In this document: positions 31,337 through 40,149 of the stretch, in pieces
Numbering within the stretch: the stretch's first letter is position 1
Layout of the letters: every line of letters begins with the position of its first letter
DNA from: Eukaryota sp. TZLM1-RC
Taxonomy: Eukaryota; Metamonada: BaSk clade
Direction of reading: 5' to 3'
Length of the DNA: 64,000 nucleotides
Assembly (NCBI GenBank): GCA_040285825.1
Contig: JAUPSS010000009.1
Location: 372,001-436,000 of the forward strand
Position numbers and translations under genes: made by a program
Notes under the pieces: model-generated
What the model saw: the letters and a program-made list of their open reading frames with translations, nothing else
Databases searched by the model: none
What the model was told of the DNA's origin: nothing

Positions 31337-31614
31337 TGTTATAACCCTCAGCAATTACCAATTCAATATTGAGCTGCTCTCACTTTTATAACACACTTCT
31401 TGTTCCTTTACCATTTGTATTTTAAGCGCAACAATAGCATCAATCAGACACAACATAAAAGACAATTCAGTTTGTTGTTTCATAAACTAAAATTACATTT
31501 ACACTATGAACCCATTAGCATGTTTACCTTTAATGTTGGCGCCCTAAGGCTTTTATAATATGAATACAAAATAAATTATATTTATCTCAACCACTTTTGC
31601 AACCTCAGGCAACA
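31337..31614 (+). repeat. Candidate 5' LTR of the Ty3/gypsy-type element
   Basis: Starts TGTTATAAC and ends CAGGCAACA. It is followed by ATAATTATTGGCC, the same string that follows the confirmed LTR at 44830-44969, which places the LTR edge at 31614. The left edge is a guess because no 3' LTR is found. Confidence 0.45.
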
Positions 31615-31722
31615 ATAATTATTGGCCGTATTAGGTTATAGGTATACCGCTTACACAACTCACAGCTATCGAACAGAGGATATCTTCAGCAGATATCATG
31701 TCAGTTTGGAGACGTCCTGAGG

Positions 31723-32651
31723 ATGACCACCTATATGGTTGATCACTCCATATCTGCATCAATTAGGGGAAGCAGCGGTTTAATAACCCTCTCACCCGCC
31801 CTTATTGCAGAATATTTTCTCTTGGGTATAGATAATTTTGCCATCACCAAGGAGCTGGCAAGCCATTGGACAAGAGAAGATTTATGGGACCCTTCAACAG
31901 GTACAACTTTGTTAGACCTGATTTCGACTACCAGGAGACACTTTCTAGCTTGGTGCCAAACAACAGGAAATAGGCACACCATGGAACTTTTGAGAAAACA
32001 AGCTGAAAGAGATGAAGACATCCCATTAGGCCTTTCGACCATGAGAACGTTCTCTAGAGGAGCAACCCCATCTGGTCCAGGTAATAAACGTCGCTCGGGA
32101 GGCGGATTCAAAGGAACTCTCCAAAACAAATATGTCCCTGAAAGACATGAACGAGAGGGATCTAAGTTCTGTACATTCTGTAACGTTACCGAAGGAAATA
32201 ATCCTATCGGTCACACGGTTTCGAATGCAAAGATCCCCGTTGTACCAGGAGCAAGGTACCAAAGGAATTGAGGTTTAAGATCGGCGAGGCTCATCAGCCT
32301 GCGAGAAGTGGCAGCGTAGCTAGAGGCCGAGGTGGCCGTGGTAGACGTGTTTCTAGATTTAGAGGTAGGGGCCGAAGTGCCCATTTTAGAGGACATAAAG
32401 GTAGAGGTCAGTATAGAGCTATTTATTACATAAATACACAAGAGGATACATCATCAACATCATCCCCTTCTGAGAACGTGTCAGCTAGTTCGAGCATGAC
32501 CTCTCACAGACGGATTGACCGTTTCAGCAACAGGGTCAGAAATACAGGAAACTTTCCCAGTCGGAAACAAATCAACGCAATCAATCATAATCAATCAATT
32601 GCCGATTTCGGAAACCCAGTTAACAACTCCCCAACAGCTCAACAATTCTAA
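31723..32651 (+). pseudogene. gag of the Ty3/gypsy-type element, frameshifted
   Basis: The first frame (31723-32271) ends in a zinc-knuckle start (CTFCNVTEGNNPIGH); the matching FECKDPRC continuation lies in the frame that runs to 32651, so there is a frameshift near 32222. The second part is an Arg/Gly-rich RNA-binding type tail (GRGGRGRR). Upstream ATG 31698 lies in another frame. Confidence 0.7.
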
Positions 32652-32762
32652 CTAAATCCTCTACAATTCCACAAGCCCAGCTCTGATATCAATAGTATTT
32701 TTGGTATAAATTCTACGGTTAGGGAGAATCACATCAGATCCCAGCGTTCTCCATTTCTAAGA

Positions 32763-35662
32763 TTGGAGATTTTAATAAATAATATAAAAATGATTGCAAC
32801 TATTGATTCGGCAGCGTTTTGTTCGGTTATAACAGAAGATTTGGCTAACAAATGCAATATGTCAATCAATAGAGATGATACAATTGAGTTCTTACCAGCC
32901 AATAATGTATCAAGTAAATCGCCAGGGAGTGCAAATGGTATTCTGTCGTTCAACGTAGGAAGCATTGCGCACCAAGTACATTATAGACATACTCTTCCCA
33001 TAATCCCGGGTTCGAACAAATTATTAATAGGGATAGACATGTTAAAAACACTTGGGCTTCAGACGGATGATGGTCTTTTCATTAGATTAGACAAAGAACA
33101 CCGCACTTTGTTAAATGCAGAATCTGAATTCGACTCAAGAATCGCTCAACATTCGATTGGGACCTTAGATAACCAATCATCGAGTCCTTCCGATTTTGAG
33201 GAGCAGTTAACTAGATCTGGTTGCGAGATAAAATTAGATGATGATAATAATGAATTTAAATTAACGAGTCTACTAGGAATTTTCAGCGATGTTTTTAGTG
33301 AAACTCCAAACGGAAAAGGAATCGATTGTGAACCTCTAACAATCCCCTTTAGAGATGAGAATGCTATAGTACATAAACCTGCTAGACGATTAAATCCCAG
33401 TAAAATGGAAATAGCAAACAAAATATTTGATGAACTGATTGAAATGGGCTATGCAGTTGAATCTAATTATAAATTCAGCTCTCCTATTGTCTTAGTTATA
33501 TATCCTGACGGCAAGAAACCCAGGCTAACTGGAGACTTTAGTGGTAAAGATGGAGTCAATGCCCACACGATTTCAGTAGAGCCTAATCTACCTAGAATTA
33601 GTGATATTTTAGAATTTTTAAGTAGAGCAGATTACATAGCCACGCTTGATTTACCAAAAGCTTTCTGGCAGATGAATGTAGCTGAAAAGGACATTGAGAA
33701 AACATCAATCTCAATCCTTGGAAGGTCAATTATGTTTAAAAGAGCTTGCTTCGGATTAAAGAACATCCCAGCAGTTTTTCAAAATGTAATGATGGAAATA
33801 TTCCAAATTGATGGCGTTTTTATATATATCGATGATATTATAATAGTTGGAACGACTTTCGATGAATTTTATAAGAGATTACAAAGAGTCCTCCAATGCG
33901 CCAGAAATAGACGTGTAAATATAGGTCTACGCAAATGTAAATTCGTAACATCCAAACACCCTATTGATATTTTAGGAAGCACCTTCCTAGATAAAACCAG
34001 ATTTATTAGTAAGAAAAAAATCGAAGCATTGATGAGAATCCCTAGACCAATCAGTGAAAGAAGTTCGCTCATTGGTAGGATCCATCAATTATATAAGAGA
34101 CTGGCTTTTAGGTATTTCCGAATTAATAGCTCCAATTAATGAGTTAATTAAAGGAAAACTTAGAGTAGTAAAATGGATCAACGAGCATGACGATTATCTT
34201 AAACAAATAAAAGATTTAATAATTAATCACATGCCCCTAGAATTACCAGCTCCGGGCAAGCGTGTACTAATAAATACTGACGCATCAGATGTAGCAGTTG
34301 GAGGTGTTATCTGGCAAGAAATTGAACCATACTCCCCTGCAGGAACCCCGCTGAATGAAAGGAAAGTGAAACCCTTGTCGTTTTATAGTAGATTACTTAC
34401 AGAAACACAAAGAAAATGGTGCACTTTACAGAAAGAATTATACGCAATTCTTCTGATTTTAACTGAAAGTTGTTCAGAAAGCTACCTTTTGACTAGACAT
34501 GTAACAATTTTCACTGATCACAAAATTATCGCATTCCTGGCCACAGCCCCTGAGAAAAATAGAATTGTAAAGAGATGGCTGCCGATACTATCTCAATTCG
34601 ACTTTGATATAGTCCATGAACCAGGTGAAGATAACCACTGGGCAGATATGCTATCGAGGAATATTGTATTTAGATCAAAATGAGGAAACTCCTTCCATGT
34701 GTAGTATAAATATACCAGATACTTTACTTTCGAATTACGAGATACCTCCAATAGACGATGATTCTGATTCGGACCTGGAAGACATCCCATCAATTTCATC
34801 TCTAAGTAGACACCAGGACTTACCTATTTTTTCTTCTTGGTTCTCTAAAATAAGATCTGAACAACAAATAGCCAAAAATAATAATGACCCTCTATTTGAG
34901 AATGCAATTCTAGACGAAAATACTCAAATTTGGAAAAACAATAAAAATAAAATTTTAATTCCAAAAAGCCTCAGAAAACAGGCACTATTATTAATTCATG
35001 GATTGGTTCAATCAGGCCACCCCAGCAAAAACGACAGTCTACATAAACTGTCCAAAAGCGACTTTTTCTGGCCTAATATGAGAAAGGACCTCATAAACCA
35101 CATCAAAAGATGCCCAACTTGTCAAAAAACGGCACCAGTTAAAAGAACAAAAACACCTTCCACAGGTTCCCTTTGGACAGATCGTCCTTTTGCCAGATTA
35201 AATGTTGACACAATTGGACCTCTGAATACTGATAGTGATGGTAATAAATACTTATTAGTATTTGTAGATTCTTTTACTGGATATTCAATTCTAGTCCCTC
35301 CAAAAGAAATCAATGCCTTAGAGACCGCAGACGCTTTGATTTGGAACGTTTGCGCAATTTTTGGCATACCTATGTTAATTCATAGTGATAATGGTCCCGA
35401 GTTCGCCAATGAGACTTTTAAGATAGTGTGTAATAGATTAGCCATTGAGATGAGTAACTCAATACCCCACTACTCTGATAGTAATGGACTCGTAGAGCGA
35501 AAACATAGAGACGTTCTACAATGCTTGAGGAAATTATTAATAGATTTTAATGATTACGGAAATTGGTCTACTTATGTACCCATATCCCAACTATTTGTAA
35601 ATTCCACTAAAAGCAGAAAGACAGGTTTTACACCTTACGAACTAATGTTCGGAAAAAAATGA
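32763..35662 (+). pseudogene. pol of the Ty3/gypsy-type element (PR, RT, RNase H, IN), broken frames
   Basis: Protease-like start ATIDSAAFCSVI (DSA where DSG/DTG is usual) and LLIGIDML; RT with ATLDLPKAFWQM, FGLKNIPAVFQ and the YIDD box (FIYIDDIIIVG, about 33820); a frameshift near 34060; RNase H with NTDASDVAVGG and FTDHKIIAFL (34280-34540), stop at 34683; then integrase in a third frame with a His-His/Cys-Cys zinc region (HGLVQSGH ... CPTC, 35000-35120) and the D, D, E triad (LNVDTIGP, HSDNGPEF, NGLVERKH; 35200-35510). The frame stops right after the core. Confidence 0.88.
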
Positions 35663-36123
35663 GATTTTATTTAAGTATTTGAATTGATCAATTACTAATA
35701 AACTGTAAATTCGCTCCACTATTATTGAATTGATAATTCGTAAGCCATTATTGACTTGAATTAATTGGAATGCGCTTTTCAAGGAAATGATGATAGAAAT
35801 AAACAACAGGTTATTGCTTAACTGTTGATATTTATGCAACATAAGCAGTGATAGAATTTATAAAACATGCCCGCTGATGTGATTGTAAAGTCAGTAGGAA
35901 GGTTTACCAACATATTGACATGGGAAGTCCAGATCCAAACCAATGATGAATTGTAAACACTGTATATAGTATGCTTTGTAGCAATTAACCAAGTTTGCTT
36001 GACACTTTATTCTATCAATAGCTGAATAAACATCCCTACCTCTGGTTTGAAAATTGAAACCCCAAAGAAAAACAACAACAGATGGGAGATATCAAACAAA
36101 CATAACATGTTACAAACAGCAAA
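35663..36123. other. Intergenic, no gene seen
   Basis: AT-rich sequence between the broken element and the acyltransferase stop. No LTR-like copy of 31337-31614 is visible here. Confidence 0.5.
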
Positions 36124-37191
36124 CTACCTATTGATCCTACCAATAAGTTGCTCTATTTTGAATTCCATCTCTTCTCGCTCAATTTCACCATTTTGAAAAT
36201 CAGTGAAAACCTTTTTTGAAGCAAGAGAGTGTTGTACTGCAGGGACACCCAGTTTATCTGCCATTATCTGTTGAACTCTTGCCGCAAATTCCTCTGCACT
36301 TTCATTAGCTAATGGTGGAACAGGTGGGAGGTACTGTACTTCCAACTTGTTATAAATCTGTGACATTACTCTCAGTACATGCCAAAAAGTGCTGAGCATA
36401 GACCATGATTGTGGACAGTATTTGTGTGTGTATTTCAGCAATACAGGTTGGACAGGAAGTAAAGGAGCGAAAGCACCCTTTTTGAACTGGAGTAAGACTT
36501 TCCCATTAGATGTTCCTCCTTCAGGAAATACCACTAAAGGCAACTCTGAATCCTTATTCTGGTTAGAGGTAACACGTTCCTTTATTTGTTGGGCCACAAG
36601 TCTCCTGGCGTCCTTACAATCACGATTCACAAAGATACATTGAAGAGAAATAGCAATTTTACCAACAAAAGGTATCTTGGCAACAGAACATTTGGCTATA
36701 AAGCTAGGTGGAAATGCGGAAAGGCAGTAGAAGATGTCCTGCCATCCAACATGAGGGGCTGTAACAAGAATGTATTCACTACTGAGAGGTGGTTTTACAC
36801 CACTTTCACGTATATAGTAATAACCATTAATGAATAGAACCAGCCGACAGAAAGGTCTAAAAACAACAAACAAAAATCTACGACGCAGAGGCGAGAGAGG
36901 GGAGCGTGGATGTAGTCTTGTGAGGTAAAATAATTGCTGAACAAGCCAGTAGAAAAATATAAGTGTCCATGTTAGAGAAAAACGGAGAATAACTAACCAA
37001 GGAGACACAAACACGTACTTCAAAAGCTGCAGTGCATTAATGGTTACTCTTCCATCACCAAACGTTGTCATTAAGATGTCATTGATTGAAGGAGTGGTCA
37101 TTGATTGAGTGATTGAATTGTGAGCTTTTGCAGGAATATTTATGACTTTTGTTGGTGACTTCATTGTCCATTTAAAAATTATTGAACACAT
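36124..37191 (-). CDS. LPLAT/PlsC-family acyltransferase (LPCAT/AGPAT-like)
   Basis: About 355 residues on the minus strand. ATG candidates are 37191, 37164 and 37101; the frame opens above 37191 only with a GTG. It transfers an acyl chain from acyl-CoA to a lysophospholipid or related acceptor at a membrane. Family motifs: H-x4-D in APHVGWQDI (H147 and D152 counted from 37191), IFVNRD (motif II), VVFPEGGTSNG (motif III), VQPVLLKY (motif IV). A hydrophobic segment (YVFVSPWLVILRF ... LIFFYWLVQQLF) precedes the catalytic region. The short basic/acidic C-terminus ends in EFKIEQLIGRI. Divergent from the MFS gene; start codons are only about 23-110 bp apart. Confidence 0.85.
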   Translation of the reverse strand: MCSIIFKWTMKSPTKVINIPAKAHNSITQSMTTPSINDILMTTFGDGRVTINALQLLKYVFVSPWLVILRFSLTWTLIFFYWLVQQLFYLTRLHPRSPLSPLRRRFLFVVFRPFCRLVLFINGYYYIRESGVKPPLSSEYILVTAPHVGWQDIFYCLSAFPPSFIAKCSVAKIPFVGKIAISLQCIFVNRDCKDARRLVAQQIKERVTSNQNKDSELPLVVFPEGGTSNGKVLLQFKKGAFAPLLPVQPVLLKYTHKYCPQSWSMLSTFWHVLRVMSQIYNKLEVQYLPPVPPLANESAEEFAARVQQIMADKLGVPAVQHSLASKKVFTDFQNGEIEREEMEFKIEQLIGRINR

Positions 37192-37214
37192 AGAACGGTT
37201 CACCACTTCTTCAC
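37192..37214. promoter_or_regulatory. Very short divergent intergenic region
   Basis: If the acyltransferase starts at 37191 only 23 bp separate the two start codons (50 bp for the 37164 start). The promoters must overlap the 5' ends of both genes or be shared, suggesting joint control. Confidence 0.4.
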
Positions 37215-38579
37215 ATGAGTGAACCACTTCTTTTTAATGAGTCACCAACAACATCAAAATCCTCAGTATTTGGATGGGTTTCGTTTTCTTTGGTTTGGAA
37301 CCTATCAAATTCAATCGTTTACGCAACACTATTTCCAAGACTCCTTGAAGATTTTACTGATGATTCAGAAGGTTATTACAGTTTAGCAAGTGCAGCAACT
37401 ACCTATATCGCCTCAATTCTTCTTCCAGTGCTTGGTATTCTCACTGATAAATCAGCTGCAGTCAGGCGATATCTCATTGTCTCTGCTTTTCTTGGTCTTG
37501 CAATCAATTTCACCTTTCCTTTCCTCGATACCATTCCTTTATCTAACAAGTCTATCGTTGTCATTGCTGTTCTTGCATATGTTCTGGGCATGTTTCTTCT
37601 TCGCTTAGCTGTTATGTGTAACAATGCACTTCTCTCTTCATTCCCTTCTTCGAAGCGGGTCTCTCTTTCACTACTGTCAAATCTAGTAGGATTTGGTGTG
37701 GCTCTTTTAGCCTTTATTTGGTTTGCTTCCAATAATCTCATCCATAATTGCCATTCACACAGGTATTTCTCTTTTATTTGCAAGACTGCTTTGTATGACC
37801 CATCTAAGCTTTCTCTCTATGTTTTAATCTTCACTTCATGTTTATTGCCATTATTAATTCTATCCCCAAAGCAAAAAGGCAACCGATATCGTGATACAGT
37901 CACTTTCAAATCAGTTTTTATTGGTTTCTTTTCCGCCTTACGTCAACTTCATGTTAACTCTGATTACTCGACTCTCAAAAGATTTCTTTACACTTATCTT
38001 TTTTATTCCACTTCTGGTACAGTAATGTCTATCTTTTTACCTACTTATTTGACGTTTATGTTTGATTTGGATCTGAGTGAGCGTTCGGTTCCAATGTTTC
38101 TATTTTTAGCATCTTTTGTAGTTGGTGTTTTTGTTGGAATGGCATCTTCCAAATTGAACAAGAAAGCTTCGCTGAAAATTGACTTGATACTACTATTTAT
38201 TCAAAACTTTCTATTTGTTGTTTCTTTTGGAGCAATGTACATTTCCGAGTGGTTTTTTTCATCACAAAGCACGCATTTCCTCGTTGTCAAGATTCTTTCT
38301 TCATTTATTGGACTGCTCTATGCTTGGAACGCTTCCCTTTCAAGAGCCTGTATGTCAAGACTCACACCGCCTAATGAGGGAGCTTTCTACATGGGCTTAT
38401 TCTCAACAGCCACCTACCTTGGTATTGGACTAGTTTCAACCTTCCTTTCATTAGTTAAGAAATTTGGTCTTTCAATGAGAGTTTTACCTTGTCTTCTTTC
38501 TTTTGTTGGAATGCCTGCCTCTTTGTCTTTGTTATTACTGATTAGGTTGGTTGGGAAGGATTTTACTAATATTAATTAA
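37215..38579 (+). CDS. MFS transporter, ATG22/UMF1 type
   Basis: 454 residues from ATG 37215. About eleven or twelve hydrophobic helices in two bundles, with a cytosolic loop near 220-250. The opening GWVSFSLVWNLSNSIVYATLFPRLL and PVLGILTDKSAAVRRYL (the A-like loop after helix 2) and the late segment SRACMSRLTPPNEGAFYMGLF resemble the UMF1/ATG22 branch of MFS, whose yeast member exports amino acids from the vacuole. The substrate here is unknown. The gene is intronless and shares a tiny divergent region with the acyltransferase. Confidence 0.75.
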   Translation: MSEPLLFNESPTTSKSSVFGWVSFSLVWNLSNSIVYATLFPRLLEDFTDDSEGYYSLASAATTYIASILLPVLGILTDKSAAVRRYLIVSAFLGLAINFTFPFLDTIPLSNKSIVVIAVLAYVLGMFLLRLAVMCNNALLSSFPSSKRVSLSLLSNLVGFGVALLAFIWFASNNLIHNCHSHRYFSFICKTALYDPSKLSLYVLIFTSCLLPLLILSPKQKGNRYRDTVTFKSVFIGFFSALRQLHVNSDYSTLKRFLYTYLFYSTSGTVMSIFLPTYLTFMFDLDLSERSVPMFLFLASFVVGVFVGMASSKLNKKASLKIDLILLFIQNFLFVVSFGAMYISEWFFSSQSTHFLVVKILSSFIGLLYAWNASLSRACMSRLTPPNEGAFYMGLFSTATYLGIGLVSTFLSLVKKFGLSMRVLPCLLSFVGMPASLSLLLLIRLVGKDFTNIN

Positions 38580-38676
38580 AATATTTATTGTGTAGTTTTA
38601 GTTGTCTTTTTGTTTAAATTTGTTTTTAAATGAAATTTATTTGAATTTTGGTATTTTGTCAATATTAAACCTTTAA

Positions 38677-39843
38677 ATGTCTCTTGCCTCACGTGTTCAG
38701 GAACGTATCAACACAGGACAACGTATCCCACCCCCTCAATTCTTAGATAGGTCTTCATTAAAGCAACTGAAGGACAGCTCCTCACCTCCTCTCTTCCGCA
38801 CATTTTCTCTACAATATATTCTCAAACCAGCAGCTCGATTTGTCGATCGAATCGTTCCTTCCTCCATTGGTTCAACTGCTCTGTTTCTGCTGATAAACAT
38901 TTCCACACTGATCATCTCCTTAGTATGTTCGTTGATCATCTTTCATGCTCGTGCCCATCCCACTTACCTACTTGCGATCACTTCGATCTGCTCATTCTTA
39001 TCTGCCATATCATTTCCTCTCTCCATATCCCATGCTAATAAGATACGGCGGACAACCCCTGTCCTCTACCTTGCTCAGTCTCTCTTCCAGGCGCCACTTG
39101 TCTGCTTGTTCGCTCTTTTTTTCAGTATAGCTTCTGTTGACAATTATTCAAACATATCCTTAATCCACGTCATGGTTGCTGGCTTGTATCAGCAATCAAT
39201 CACAATCAGACGGCTAGTAACCCTCACAGAGTCAAGAGAAGTTCCGAGAATTGTGATTGGAAACTCTGCTGATGTCTTGGTTTTATTTTCTGTTATTTCT
39301 CTCTTTTCAATATTCACTGAACATCTACTCCTTCATTTGACTGTGCTGGTGGGTTTCTTTTTTGGAATTTTGGTCCATGTTTACAAGTCAATTATCATTG
39401 ATAAGCAACACTCTGTGGTTTATCTTGCCGCAGTAAAAAGATGCATCTCTAAATTAATTCCTCTATTATCTCTTTACTTATTTACCTCTCTTTGGGCATT
39501 TTTTGATCAAAATTCGGAAACTTCTGCTGTGCTTTATGGGGTCGTCATCAGTACTTTTACCTCTACCATCGCTTCTAAATTAGAACTACATCGACAATCT
39601 GGAAGTAGTTTTTATATTGCCCAACCAATTATTTTGTTGGCCGTTTTAGGGTTTTCCAGTGCTTTTTGTTATCAGAAATATGGTTTTTATTTTATTTTAA
39701 GTACTCATTCTTTGATGATTCTTACCTTAATTATCACGATTGGGGTTTTGGTACAGTATATCTCTTCTGTGTTGAAAGAATTTGCCAAATCTTTACATCA
39801 ATCAGTTTTAGAATTAGATGTAGTTTACGCACAAAATAAATAA
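38677..39843 (+). CDS. Multi-pass membrane protein, possible CDP-alcohol phosphotransferase pseudoenzyme
   Basis: 388 residues from ATG 38677, 97 bp after the MFS gene and in the same direction. Eight to ten hydrophobic helices. The N-terminus (LQYILKPAARFVDRIVPSS) and helix spacing recall choline/ethanolamine phosphotransferases (L.pfW..vv..vP.wiaPN). At the place of their catalytic DG-x2-AR-x8-G-x3-D-x3-D motif I read ANKIRRTTPVLYLAQSLFQAP, which keeps RRT but none of the metal-binding Asp residues. If the alignment is right the protein cannot catalyse the transfer. The alternative is an unrelated membrane protein; I rate both as open. Confidence 0.4.
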   Translation: MSLASRVQERINTGQRIPPPQFLDRSSLKQLKDSSSPPLFRTFSLQYILKPAARFVDRIVPSSIGSTALFLLINISTLIISLVCSLIIFHARAHPTYLLAITSICSFLSAISFPLSISHANKIRRTTPVLYLAQSLFQAPLVCLFALFFSIASVDNYSNISLIHVMVAGLYQQSITIRRLVTLTESREVPRIVIGNSADVLVLFSVISLFSIFTEHLLLHLTVLVGFFFGILVHVYKSIIIDKQHSVVYLAAVKRCISKLIPLLSLYLFTSLWAFFDQNSETSAVLYGVVISTFTSTIASKLELHRQSGSSFYIAQPIILLAVLGFSSAFCYQKYGFYFILSTHSLMILTLIITIGVLVQYISSVLKEFAKSLHQSVLELDVVYAQNK

Positions 39844-40149
39844 ATTCTAAATTCAATAATTGGATTTTTACTGTTGTGGAAAGCAATTTCATTTGTAATT
39901 ATATTTTTGGTTTATTTGTTGACTTCTCAACAAAATTGAGAAAAAAATGCTGGAGAGATGCTTGTTATAGACCATCTAATAAAATTTTAGATATCAATGA
40001 TTATTAGAAAAAAGAACAGAGTTTATAGAATGGAACAAACACTGCTACATTGTCTCAACTTCACAGCAGCTAATGGATGACCAGCCATTTGAGCGTCACT
40101 GTAACATTGTTTGGCCATCCGAACGTTCCGAGTTAGACCAAGGCCATTT
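39844..40149. other. Convergent intergenic region
   Basis: 306 bp between two convergent genes; AT-rich, no frame of note. The part next to 40149 still resembles Sel1-repeat coding sequence in the antisense direction (about 40030-40149), possibly an older C-terminus of the neighbour. Confidence 0.4.

Larger units (their letters stand above)
31337..35662 (+). mobile_element. Ty3/gypsy-type LTR retrotransposon, decayed, 3' end missing
   Basis: Order gag, protease, reverse transcriptase, RNase H, integrase, which is the Ty3/gypsy arrangement. The reading frame changes at least three times (near 32220, 34060 and 34680). Coding sequence stops at 35662 directly after the integrase core, and no 3' LTR is visible in 35663-36123, so the right end has been lost. 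Shares its primer-site region (ATAATTATTGGCC) with the small gag-only element at 44.8 kb. Confidence 0.88.

Noticed and set aside
31530-31552. TGGCGCCC at 31542 as the primer-binding site of the gypsy-type element
   Set aside because: The string ATAATTATTGGCC at 31615 matches the boundary of the element with two confirmed LTRs, so I place the LTR edge there.
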